A stretch of DNA of 64,000 nucleotides from Nostoc sp. CHAB 5834. Lineage in GTDB: Bacteria > Cyanobacteriota > Cyanobacteriia > Cyanobacteriales > Nostocaceae. Numbering within the stretch: position 1 is the stretch's first letter; the number at the start of each line of letters is the position of its first letter. The DNA lies in contig JAIVFU010000025.1 in assembly GCA_020829485.1 (NCBI GenBank), positions 17,374 to 81,373 of the forward strand. The letters run 5' to 3'. Below, piece by piece: positions 44,676-53,184 of this stretch. A program made the position numbers and the translations under genes. The notes below the pieces were generated by a model. That model did not search any database, was not told the DNA's origin, and was given only the letters and a program-made list of their open reading frames with translations.

Positions 44676-45151
44676 CGACTACGCTCCTCCTCGATGAGTT
44701 AGTTTACAAAGCAATTTTCTTACTGAGATTCTAAGGAACGAAATTCGCCACTCAGAAAACTCTCTCTTGTTTTTTGTTATTGCCAGAGCCATAGTACTAC
44801 CACAGTGAGTCTTATAAGTCAGACAGTGTGAGTGCTTTGGCAATGCTTACTCGCTTCGGGAGGTTTACCTTGTAGGGTAGCCACCGCCAAGCAAAAAATG
44901 AGAATGTTTTAAAAAGTGTAACTATTGATGGAATTGTTTGCAAGCGTGTAAATTGATGCGATCGCGTAGCATGTCTAAGTTTTTTCGCTACCAATCCCTT
45001 TCGGAGATTAAATTTCTTTATAAGGGGAGTGGGGAATGGGGAGTGGGGAGTGGGGGAACAAGAGCAGGGGACAAGAATAATTATGTTGTTATGTTACTTG
45101 GCTTATTCCCTATTCCCTACTCCCTACTCCCTACTCCCCACTCCCCACTAT
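44676..45151. other. psbB leader and heptamer repeats
   Basis: The first 250 bases should contain the psbB promoter and 5' leader. From 45018 there are GGGGAGT heptamers, and from 45106 CTACTCC heptamers, on either side of a short unique stretch; they can pair with each other. No gene. Confidence 0.6.
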
Positions 45152-45478
45152 CTACTGAACCACCAATTGGATGTTTTGCAGTTGACATTTCGTCTCAGCC
45201 GTACCCAGGCGTTCAATTACTTGTTCAGCGCTCATCAGACGCTTGAGTACTACTTGACCTATGGTCTGACTGGCAATGACTGGTGTTGTTGGCTTCACTT
45301 CCACGGTTAAAACGGCTTCTTCAACTCGATAAAGCCATAGCAATTCGTTTTGTTCCACTAAACAAATATTCATTCGCTGAATATCTGGTTCGCGTCGCCA
45401 TGCGGTTATTTGCCAGAGTCCATCAGATGCCCAGACTCTAGCAACTGCCCATCCCTCAGATAGAAAGAAATACTTCAC
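45152..45478 (-). CDS. Conserved hypothetical protein
   Basis: 108 residues. I do not recognise a named domain. It starts MKYFFLSEGWAVARVWASDG and continues with alternating strands (LWQITAWRREPDI, MNICLVEQNELLWLYRVEEA, VLTVEVKPTTPV), then ends in a helix (GQVVLKRLMSAEQVIERL). Probably a small beta-rich cytoplasmic protein restricted to cyanobacteria. It has no signal peptide. Its stop lies directly next to the heptamer array. Confidence 0.7.
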   Translation of the reverse strand: MKYFFLSEGWAVARVWASDGLWQITAWRREPDIQRMNICLVEQNELLWLYRVEEAVLTVEVKPTTPVIASQTIGQVVLKRLMSAEQVIERLGTAETKCQLQNIQLVVQ

Positions 45479-45766
45479 GTTTTTAGTCTCACTATTAGAC
45501 TTTCAATCTGCTATTTACGATATCGTATATTATTTGTTAATAATGTATAACTAATGATATTTTAACTAAAGGCTGTCTAAATTATTACCCACTTATTAAT
45601 AGAAGAAATACTTATTTACCTCATTTAACTCAGTACAATAAATAACAGAATTATCATGTCTGATTTTAACTACTAGTTTGATTTTATTGCCAAGCTCATA
45701 ATAAATCTTTATGTATATTATAGTAAGCAAATGCCGAATATAATTTTATAAATACTTCAGGTAATT
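45479..45766. other. AT-rich spacer before methylase gene
   Basis: 288 bases, strongly AT-rich, with no gene. It holds the divergent promoters of the hypothetical protein and the methylase. Confidence 0.5.
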
Positions 45767-46663
45767 ATGAACAAACCTATAAACTCACCATTTAGATATC
45801 CTGGTGGCAAATTTTATGCTCGCAATTTGATTCTTAATCATATTCCTTCTCACTCTTATTATGCTGAACCTTTTGCTGGGGGTGGATCTATCTTTTTTGT
45901 AAAAGATAAGGTAAATATTAATTGGCTCAATGATATTGATGAATTATTAATAAATACCTTATTAATAATTCGAGATAAACCTGAAGAATTAATAAAATTT
46001 TTAGAAGGTGAATCTGCTACTAAAGAAAGACATACATATTACAAAAATGAATTCATACCACAAAATAACTTAGAGCAAGCTGGTAGATGGTTTTACCTCA
46101 ACAGAACCTCCTACTCTGGGATCATGAAGCATCAGAACTGTTATTGGGGATATGGTGAAAAATACAGTATGCGTCCAGAGAATTGGCCCAGGAATATACG
46201 TCGAACTTCTGAGAAACTTCAAAACGTTAAAATTACTAATCTCGACTTTGAAGAAGTTATTGAATCTATACCTGATGGATCTTTCTTATTTATTGATCCT
46301 CCTTATTTCAATGCAGATCAAGATAAATTTTATGTTCATTCATTTTCTAAAGACGATCATTTCAGGCTCTGCCAAATATTAAAAAAACATAAGCAAAGAA
46401 TAAAATTTCTTATAACTTATGATAATTGCGAAGCCATTAGAAAATTATATGAATGGGCATTGGAAATACACGACAAAGAATGGAATTATACAATTAGTAG
46501 AACCGACGATCAAAAAAATGGAAAAAGTAAACAAGATAACTTTAAAGGTGAACGATACAAGGGGAAAGAAATTTTTATATTAAGCTACTCTTCTCTTGAC
46601 CAGACTCCTGAAAATTGCCGAGGATCATTGGAGCAACTTTTAAATCAGTTACATGCACACTAA
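45767..46663 (+). CDS. Solitary DNA adenine methylase (Dam/DpnM type)
   Basis: 298 residues. Alpha-class N6-adenine methyltransferase order: PFRYPGGKFYARN at the N-terminus, motif I YYAEPFAGGGSIFFV, then a target-recognition region (LNRTSYSGIMKHQNCYWGYG), motif IV FLFIDPPYF and FLITYDN near the end. The fold is that of enzymes such as Dam and DpnM that use S-adenosylmethionine; a GATC target is plausible but unproven. No restriction endonuclease is adjacent. The gene is visibly more AT-rich than its neighbours, and an unusual composite repeat follows it, so horizontal acquisition is likely. Confidence 0.88.
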   Translation: MNKPINSPFRYPGGKFYARNLILNHIPSHSYYAEPFAGGGSIFFVKDKVNINWLNDIDELLINTLLIIRDKPEELIKFLEGESATKERHTYYKNEFIPQNNLEQAGRWFYLNRTSYSGIMKHQNCYWGYGEKYSMRPENWPRNIRRTSEKLQNVKITNLDFEEVIESIPDGSFLFIDPPYFNADQDKFYVHSFSKDDHFRLCQILKKHKQRIKFLITYDNCEAIRKLYEWALEIHDKEWNYTISRTDDQKNGKSKQDNFKGERYKGKEIFILSYSSLDQTPENCRGSLEQLLNQLHAH

Positions 46664-46669
46664 AGTCAC

Positions 46670-46771
46670 GGCTATTTCATTCTCATCTAGCCCTGTAGAG
46701 ACGCGAAATTGTACTTCGTCCCGCTACGCTAACGCGTCTCTAGCAAGGTTTTTAGGCTTAACTGAACGGTA
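46670..46771. mobile_element. Chimeric element: family K end plus family G end
   Basis: Starts with GGCTATTTCATTCTCATC, the end of the element at 20182-20312, passes through a GTAGAGACGCG palindrome segment also inside 60696-60812, and ends CTTAACTGAACGGTA (46757-46771), the end of family G. It looks like a recombinant or one element inserted into another with loss of one end each. Confidence 0.65.
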
Positions 46772-46878
46772 TTGCTCTATAAAATGTATGTAGATTAGTA
46801 ATTAATTGTAAAAATTGCTATAAAAGTAGCGAATATATAGTAAAATCACTCACCGCTAATCACATAAAATTTAACTGT

Positions 46879-48531
46879 ATGACCTGGTTTTCCTTGTCCG
46901 TGAAACGGTGGGGTCGGATTACACAATTCCTATCTTTGTTCTGTCTATGTTTATTTTTAGTTGTTAGTTGCGCTCCTCGTCCACAGACTACTACGCCCCC
47001 ATCGGGTTCTGTAAATAGCCCTACAGGTGATGGTCGTATTACTATAGGTACAACAGCAAAGCCGAGAACCCTTGATCCGGCTGATGCTTATGAGTTAGCA
47101 GCCTTGGGTTTGGTGTTTAATATGAGCGATCGCCTCTACACCTACGAACCAGGAAGCACGGAAATTAAGTCCCAGCTAGCTACAGCATTACCGAAAGTTA
47201 GCCAAGATGCCTTAACTTATACCATTCCCTTACGTCAGGGAGTGGTTTTTCACGATGGGACTCCCTTCAATGCCCAAGCAATGGCATTTACCATCAACCG
47301 CTTTATTCAAAATAAAGGAAAACCCTCTTTTTTACTAAGTGATATAGTAGATTCAGTAACCACCACAGGCGAGTATGAGTTAACCATCAAGCTGAAAAAG
47401 CCCTTTGCAGCATTTCCTTCATTGCTGGCGTTTCCTGGGGTGTGTGCAGTTTCGCCAAAAGCTTACGAACTTGGTGCTGGTAAATTTAAGCCGAATATTT
47501 TTGTGGGGACTGGCCCTTACAAGTTAGGACAGTATGGTACTGATTCAATCCGATTTGATGTGTTTGATAAATATTGGGGAGAAAAACCAGTTAACAAGGG
47601 TGTTAACCTCCAAATTCAAACTAGTCCGGTTAATTTGTTTAATGCTTTCCGTACAGGCGCAATCGATGTAGCTTATCTGTCACTACAGCCAGATCAAAAT
47701 CGTAGCTTGTCAGAAGGTGGTAAAAAAGGGGATTGGCAAGCGATCGCAGCTGAGGGTAGTGTAGTAAGTTATCTGGTATTAAACCGGAATCAGCAGCCTT
47801 TAGATAAATTAGAAGTAAGACAAGCGATCGCATCAATAATTGACCGTCCACTGTTAAATGAGCGGGCGTTACTTGGTCAAGCTGATCCGCTTTATAGCAT
47901 GATTCCGACAACGTTGAAAGTTTCTGTGCCATTATTTAAAGAAAAATATGGTGATGCTAACTTTGATCAAGCTAAAAAATTGTTAACTACTGCTGGTTTT
48001 TCTAAAGAGAATCCGGCAAAAGTACAAATTTGGTATCCTTCTAGTTCACCTACTCGGAGTTTGGCAGCACAGACGCTCAAATCTCTTGTTGATGCCAAAA
48101 TGGATGGAATACTTCAATTTGAAGTCACCCAAGCGGAAGGGCCAGCCTTCTTTAAAGACATTTCCAAAGGTTTATATCCAGGAGCTTTACTTGATTGGTA
48201 TCCAGACTTTTTAGACCCAGATAATTATGTCCAGCCGTTTTTGACTTGTGATAAAGGTTCAGTTGCTAAAGGATGCGAAGATGGAGCCAGTCAAACTCAG
48301 GGTTCGTTTTACTATAGCGAAGCCATGAATAAACTGATTGATCAGCAACGCAAAGAACTAAATCCCGAAGCGCGTCAGAAAATCTTTGCAGAAATTCAAA
48401 AGCAAGTAACTGCTGATGTACCTTATGTTCCCTTATGGCAAAGTAAAGACTATGTATTTGCCCAAAAAGGTGTTAACAGCGTACAACTTAACCCCACCCA
48501 AATTTTGGTTTACCAGACAATTAAAAAGTAG
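46879..48531 (+). CDS. ABC transporter substrate-binding protein, family 5 (peptide type)
   Basis: 550 residues. A lipoprotein signal ends at LFLVVSC, with Cys31 as the lipid-attachment residue. The family 5 solute-binding fold is clear: ITIGTTAKPRTLDPADAYEL, YTIPLRQGVVFHDGTPFNAQ, FVGTGPYKLGQYG, LEVRQAIASIIDRPLLNERA and IFAEIQKQVTADVPYVPLWQ. These proteins deliver oligopeptides, nickel or similar solutes to a DppBC-type permease. A DppB-type permease gene follows on the same strand after about 260 bp. Neither the second permease nor ATPases are adjacent. Confidence 0.9.
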   Translation: MTWFSLSVKRWGRITQFLSLFCLCLFLVVSCAPRPQTTTPPSGSVNSPTGDGRITIGTTAKPRTLDPADAYELAALGLVFNMSDRLYTYEPGSTEIKSQLATALPKVSQDALTYTIPLRQGVVFHDGTPFNAQAMAFTINRFIQNKGKPSFLLSDIVDSVTTTGEYELTIKLKKPFAAFPSLLAFPGVCAVSPKAYELGAGKFKPNIFVGTGPYKLGQYGTDSIRFDVFDKYWGEKPVNKGVNLQIQTSPVNLFNAFRTGAIDVAYLSLQPDQNRSLSEGGKKGDWQAIAAEGSVVSYLVLNRNQQPLDKLEVRQAIASIIDRPLLNERALLGQADPLYSMIPTTLKVSVPLFKEKYGDANFDQAKKLLTTAGFSKENPAKVQIWYPSSSPTRSLAAQTLKSLVDAKMDGILQFEVTQAEGPAFFKDISKGLYPGALLDWYPDFLDPDNYVQPFLTCDKGSVAKGCEDGASQTQGSFYYSEAMNKLIDQQRKELNPEARQKIFAEIQKQVTADVPYVPLWQSKDYVFAQKGVNSVQLNPTQILVYQTIKK

Positions 48532-48574
48532 TTAAAAAGTCAAAGGGACAAGAAATTACTCTTTAACCTCTTAC

Positions 48575-48644
48575 CTCTGTGTTCTCTGCACCTCTGTGGT
48601 TGATTTAATTAATTTTTAACCGCAGAGACGCAGAGAGCGCAGAG
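48575..48644. repeat. Imperfect inverted repeat, CAGAGACGCAGAG type
   Basis: CTCTGTGTTCTCTGCACCTC...GTGGTT (48575-48601) pairs with AACCGCAGAGACGCAGAG and onward (48618-48644). A common dispersed hairpin in Nostoc genomes; it lies between the binding-protein and permease genes and could modulate their relative expression. Confidence 0.7.
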
Positions 48645-48789
48645 AGAATAAAGAAATTTTACAAGTCGCTTTGAAAGGGTTATGTCCAATATTTTTTATT
48701 TTGACTCTTGCTTCTTAAGTAAATATCTTTCGTATCTAGTCAATAGACAAGATACTTTCAAAAATTGAATTTTGAATTTTGAATTGCTT

Positions 48790-49815
48790 ATGTCTCGCTC
48801 TAAAGCTTTACAATATTACATAGTTTCCCGGTTGCTTCTTGCGCCACTTCAGCTATTAACTATCATCACCATTGTATTTCTCTTACTAAGAGCAACACCA
48901 GGAGATCCAGCAGATGCAATTCTCGGCGGACGTGCGCCAGAAGCTGCTAAAGAAGAATTGCGAAAACAACTCGGTTTAAACCTTCCTTTATGGCTACAGT
49001 ACCTCAATTATTTGGGAAGCATACTACGTTTTGATCTGGGAACGTCTTTAATGAGCCGAGGACAAAATGTTTGGGACATAATTGGGCAATATTTCCCGGC
49101 GACAGTGGAGTTAGCAGTATGTAGTATGGCGGTTGCACTCATTGTTGGAATTGCGGTTGGGACTCTCTCGGCTTCTCGTCCTGGGACATATTTTGATGTT
49201 GGTGGGCGTTTATTTGGTATTATCACCTACGCACTCCCGATGTTTTGGGCGGGAATGCTTTTGCAGTTGATTTTCTCAGTCCAACTGGGTTGGTTCCCCA
49301 ATTCCAACCGCTTTCCGCCTAATCTTCTGGCTCCCACTACTGTCACTGGATTGTATACAATTGATAGCTTACTCGGTGGAAATTTCAGTCAGTTTTTCAC
49401 ATCTTTGCACCATCTTGCCTTACCGAGTCTCACACTAGGAATTTTGCTCAGTGGGATTTTTGAGCGAATTGTGCGAGTGAATTTAAAGCAAACGTTGCAA
49501 GCAGATTATGTAGAAGCGGCTAGAGCCAGAGGTATTGGTGAAAATAAGATTTTAGCCTCCCATGCCTTAAAAAATGCCTTAATTCCGGTAATTACAGTCT
49601 TGGGATTAACCTTTGCTTCTCTGTTAGGTGGAGCGATTTTGACAGAGGTAACATTTTCTTGGCCTGGGTTAGCCAATCGATTGTATCAAGCGATCGCTGA
49701 TCGCGATTATCCCACAGTCCAGGGAGTGCTAGTATTTTTTGGTGCGATCGTTGTGAGTGCCAGCATTTTAATTGATATTTTAAATGCTTATGTAGATCCG
49801 CGAATTCGATATTAG
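48790..49815 (+). CDS. ABC transporter permease, DppB type
   Basis: 341 residues from ATG 48790; a TTG start at 48772 lies within TTTTGAA heptamers and is less likely. Six membrane helices. The N-terminus LLTIITIVFLLLRATPGDPA and the loop LGLNLPLWLQYLNYLGSILR, followed by FDLGTSLMSRGQNV, are typical of DppB/OppB. The EAA cytoplasmic loop is YVEAARARGIGENKILASHA. It should form a channel with a DppC partner, not present here. It is paired with the upstream binding protein, so the two likely serve one peptide-type importer. Confidence 0.9.
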   Translation: MSRSKALQYYIVSRLLLAPLQLLTIITIVFLLLRATPGDPADAILGGRAPEAAKEELRKQLGLNLPLWLQYLNYLGSILRFDLGTSLMSRGQNVWDIIGQYFPATVELAVCSMAVALIVGIAVGTLSASRPGTYFDVGGRLFGIITYALPMFWAGMLLQLIFSVQLGWFPNSNRFPPNLLAPTTVTGLYTIDSLLGGNFSQFFTSLHHLALPSLTLGILLSGIFERIVRVNLKQTLQADYVEAARARGIGENKILASHALKNALIPVITVLGLTFASLLGGAILTEVTFSWPGLANRLYQAIADRDYPTVQGVLVFFGAIVVSASILIDILNAYVDPRIRY

Positions 49816-49977
49816 CCAAGAATTATTCACTCTTTATAATTTGGGTGCGGCTCTTATCAAAAGACGATACCAAATTAAACACGGGATGTTTATAACCCCC
49901 AACTGAATTTGAGGCTTTTTAATGCTTAGAAATTAATTTTTAATTTTAATTTTATTGGGATGCTGCTAAATGCAGCC

Positions 49978-50199
49978 TCAATCGTTTTCCCACAATTCGT
50001 GACTCAATAGGTCGATAATTCTATCTCTGAGCAGAAATTCGTTTTTTTCTAACTCAAGTTCAAAATTAAGCCAGTCCCGATGAGGAATATATTTACACAG
50101 GGTATAAATTGACTGCTGACGGTTAACAAGTCTCTTTTTAACAAGTTGAAGTACTTCTTTTTTGATAACCTCAATGTTGTATTTAACCGTAGTATTCAT
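49978..50199 (-). CDS. DUF4327 family small protein
   Basis: 73 residues from ATG 50199, which has AAGGAACG upstream; the frame is open seven codons further. The sequence MNTTVKYNIEVIKKEVLQLV, then RQQSIYTLCKYIPHRDW and LEKNEFLLRDRIIDLLSHE, matches DUF4327, a small family found almost only in cyanobacteria. Function unknown. Several paralogues per genome are usual. Confidence 0.82.
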   Translation of the reverse strand: MNTTVKYNIEVIKKEVLQLVKKRLVNRQQSIYTLCKYIPHRDWLNFELELEKNEFLLRDRIIDLLSHELWEND

Positions 50200-50688
50200 A
50201 GCTCGTTCCTTTGTTTTCAATCAAGGAATTAAAAATCAAAACAATAGTTGCTTTGGCTCTACCTTAAACTTATCAAATAAAATTGGCGATAATTGTAAAG
50301 AATCAAGACATTAACCCTTATAGGAAGTTTAGATATAGCGATTCTGAATTGAATGAGGCCGTGTCCCTACTAGTACAGCACGGCGTAAATAAACATACCA
50401 TTTCAAATGGCGCAAAAGCTTGGAATAGAATTCTTTTGACTTTTGACTTCCCCCTTGCGGTACTAGTATCTATAGTTAATGATTTTTTTGTACCTTACCC
50501 ATGCGGGAACCGCTATATGTCAGTAATATTCTCTTTGAGTCCCCAAGTATACCCTCTCTAGAAAGATTCTTGCAGAGTAAGAAGGCTGGCATAACAAGCT
50601 GTAAACTCTAAGAGAGGATGTGATGCTTTCTGGGCGACTTGCCAAAAGGTAGGCTAGGGTAAAGAACATTCTCCAAAAAACTTATACT
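50200..50688. other. Intergenic region before aminotransferase gene
   Basis: 489 bases. A 92-codon frame from TTG 50283 exists, but it has no ribosome site, no recognisable domain and a noncoding-like tail, so I do not call it. No other gene is seen. Confidence 0.5.
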
Positions 50689-51921
50689 ATGCTCCTAAAT
50701 CTTGATAAAGTTCGGCAATATTTTCCTGCCCTAGCTGGTGAATGGACATTTTTTGATAATGCTGGCGGGTCACAAACCCTGAAAAAAGTAGTAGATAGAA
50801 TTAGCGAATTTCTCCTGAGTTCTGATGTCCAGTTGGGAGCTTCTTATGCAGTTTCTCAACTTGCAGGAGAACGATTAGCTTTAGCAACTAGGGGAATGGC
50901 TACTTTCATTAACGCCAATTCTTATAAAGAAGTGGTTATGGGCCCATCTACTACAATGATGTTGAAAGTTCTTTCAATTTGTCTTGGTCAAACCTTTACG
51001 CCTGGTGATGAAATTATTGTTACTAATTGTGACCATGAGGCTAATATTGGTGCTTGGGTTGCTCTCGAAAAACAAGGAATGAAGGTTAAAGTGTGGCAAA
51101 TTCGCCCAGATAGCTTGGAACTTCATTTAGCAGATTTAGAACCATTGATGAGTCAGCGTACAAAACTAGTAGCCTTGACTCATGCTTCTAATGTTCTGGG
51201 AACCATCAATCCTATCAAAGAAATTGCTGCATTTGTACACGATCGCAACGCGATGATTTGTGTGGATGGTGTAGCTTATGCACCCCACAGGTTAGTTGAT
51301 GTCCAAGATTTGGATGTTGATTTTTATACTTTGAGTTTTTATAAAGTTTATGGGCCACATCATGCTTTACTTTATGGCAAAGAAGAACATTTATTAAGAT
51401 TACCTGGTCTTAACCATTATTTTATTGAGCAGACAGATATACCTTATAAATTTCAGTTGGGGAATGTCAATTTTGAATTAAGTTATGGCATGTTGGGTTT
51501 ATGTGATTATTTAAGTGAATTAGCACAACTGCACTACGGCGAACAAACTGCACCTGATTTGAGAAATCAAATGGTACAGGCGTTTGATTTAATTAGCATA
51601 CATGAAGAACATATTAGCGATCGCCTCTTAAATTACCTCAACAGCAAGTCTAATGTGCGAGTGATTGGTCAATCAAAAGCTGACCGTAAATTCCGTGTAC
51701 CAACTATATCTTTTGTAGTAAATGGAATCAATAGCTCAACCATTCCGGCAAAAATTGACCAACATTATATTGCGATTCGCTACGGAGACTTTTATGCTAA
51801 ACGGCTGATTGAATACCTGGGTTTAGCCTCGCAAGGTGGAATAGTCAGGGTGAGTATGGTGCATTACAACACCCTTGAGGAAGTTAACAGTTTGATTGAG
51901 GCTTTTGAGCAGGTATTTTAA
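50689..51921 (+). CDS. Class V aminotransferase, cysteine desulfurase-like
   Basis: 410 residues. PLP-dependent fold with LNLDKVRQYFPALAGEWTFF, DNAGGSQTL near the N-terminus, VVMGPSTTMMLKVLS, IIVTNCDHEANIGAW, and the cofactor lysine K219 in DFYTLSFYKVYGPHHALLYG. This is the cysteine-desulfurase-like subfamily, close in sequence to SufS/NifS and isopenicillin epimerase-like enzymes. I do not see the typical RSGxHCA loop with the catalytic Cys, so a role other than sulfur transfer is possible. Monocistronic. Confidence 0.8.
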   Translation: MLLNLDKVRQYFPALAGEWTFFDNAGGSQTLKKVVDRISEFLLSSDVQLGASYAVSQLAGERLALATRGMATFINANSYKEVVMGPSTTMMLKVLSICLGQTFTPGDEIIVTNCDHEANIGAWVALEKQGMKVKVWQIRPDSLELHLADLEPLMSQRTKLVALTHASNVLGTINPIKEIAAFVHDRNAMICVDGVAYAPHRLVDVQDLDVDFYTLSFYKVYGPHHALLYGKEEHLLRLPGLNHYFIEQTDIPYKFQLGNVNFELSYGMLGLCDYLSELAQLHYGEQTAPDLRNQMVQAFDLISIHEEHISDRLLNYLNSKSNVRVIGQSKADRKFRVPTISFVVNGINSSTIPAKIDQHYIAIRYGDFYAKRLIEYLGLASQGGIVRVSMVHYNTLEEVNSLIEAFEQVF

Positions 51922-52060
51922 CCTCTGTAGAGTCGCCGTAACTGCTACCAGTCCAAGCAATTTGTGAAGAAAGGTATAATCCCCAAGATATTAAGCACAA
52001 AGCTAAAAGCAAAGCAATAACGGGGCATACACACCAGATCCAAAATCTGGCAATTCGAGT

Positions 52061-52089
52061 AGAAACCCCGCTTATTTAGCGGGGTTTCT
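52061..52089. terminator. Convergent-gene stem-loop
   Basis: AGAAACCCCGCT and AGCGGGGTTTCT, 12-bp perfect stem with a 5-base loop, between the + aminotransferase and the - CHAP gene. T-rich arms on both strands make a bidirectional terminator plausible. Confidence 0.75.
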
Positions 52090-52120
52090 AAAAATGTGAG
52101 AGATTAATAATTAGGGGAGA

Positions 52121-52846
52121 TTATGGTCTAGGGCTAGAACCAGGGGCATTACCGTTAACTACTGCGCTAGCTACCCAATTATTTGTACCAGCAATGCGAT
52201 ACCAGCGAGCATCGGGGGTCTTAATCCAACGGTCTGCAACACTATCCCCATAAGTCCAAGCATCAAAGTTTAAGCGTTGATTAGGGGCAGCACGCCCAAC
52301 AATGGGAGCGTTTGTAGAAGTACCAGAGCGGATATTAACACCTTCAGGAGCTGCAAGGGCACTGAAATTCACAAGGCGAATGTTAGGGTTTTTTCCGCGC
52401 ACCCAGAAAGAAACATTTGGGTTGTTGACGGCAGGAGTTAGGAAGGTAGTGATTCGGGTATTAGAGCAACCAGCTTCATTAAATACAGAACTACCAACAC
52501 TTTGATTTGCGCCACGGACATTGATCCGCCCATTAGCAAGAATACTCTCAACGATGCCTACATGACCATACATTGTATTAGCACCAGAAAAAGAGCGTTC
52601 CATGACCACAATCGCGCCCGGTTGAGCTGCAACGCGGATAAAATCTCTATTTTGGAGGTAGCCATTATCCCAATCGCCAGCGTGAGGATAACCAGAAATA
52701 CCGAAACGACTTGCTACATAGTCAGTACACTGACACGCTCGTTGAGCATTAGCTGGAGCCACAAAAAAATTTATAGTAAGAGTTGCCGCAATTACTGTGA
52801 TACCTGCGATCGCTTGTATACTTGTCAAATTTTTGGATATTTTCAT
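52121..52846 (-). CDS. Secreted CHAP-domain peptidoglycan hydrolase with SH3 domain
   Basis: 241 residues. Signal peptide covers about residues 1-34 (ending APANA). A CHAP amidase/peptidase domain has Cys40 in CQCTDYVASRFG and His95 in MYGHVGIVESI as catalytic candidates, with Asn in VRGANQSVG. The C-terminal part (LVNFSALAAPEGVNIRSG, APIVGRAAPNQRL, WYRIAGTNNWVASAVVNG) is a bacterial SH3 domain for wall binding. Likely cleaves peptidoglycan peptide bonds in wall remodelling; substrate unproven. Confidence 0.85.
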   Translation of the reverse strand: MKISKNLTSIQAIAGITVIAATLTINFFVAPANAQRACQCTDYVASRFGISGYPHAGDWDNGYLQNRDFIRVAAQPGAIVVMERSFSGANTMYGHVGIVESILANGRINVRGANQSVGSSVFNEAGCSNTRITTFLTPAVNNPNVSFWVRGKNPNIRLVNFSALAAPEGVNIRSGTSTNAPIVGRAAPNQRLNFDAWTYGDSVADRWIKTPDARWYRIAGTNNWVASAVVNGNAPGSSPRP

Positions 52847-53184
52847 ATTGCCTGATTCCTAAAATGTCTATGTAATTAAATTAACTTTTCAAAAAAAAAT
52901 ACATACTGTGATATATACGGCATTAAGATTTTTTGTGTATAAGCTGAAACTGAGTAGTCAGTAATAAACTTAAATATTTAAGTAATAAATATAACAAATT
53001 AGCAATGTCTAACACCATGCAATCGCTAAAAACAAGGCAGGCTGATCAGCAATTGTGTAGTTAAGCTTCATATTTGGAAGCTAGTAAACTTAATATTTAC
53101 TATGAAAAAGTTGTATAAATAAATACAATAAATAGTTGCCCGACTTCTCTAAGAATTCAGGGATCTATCTCCTGGGATACTACT
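52847..53184. other. AT-rich intergenic region
   Basis: 338 bases. Leader of the CHAP gene, no gene or repeat noticed. Confidence 0.5.

Noticed and set aside
50283..50561. 92-codon frame from a TTG
   Set aside because: No ribosome site and no homology that I recognise; noncoding composition.
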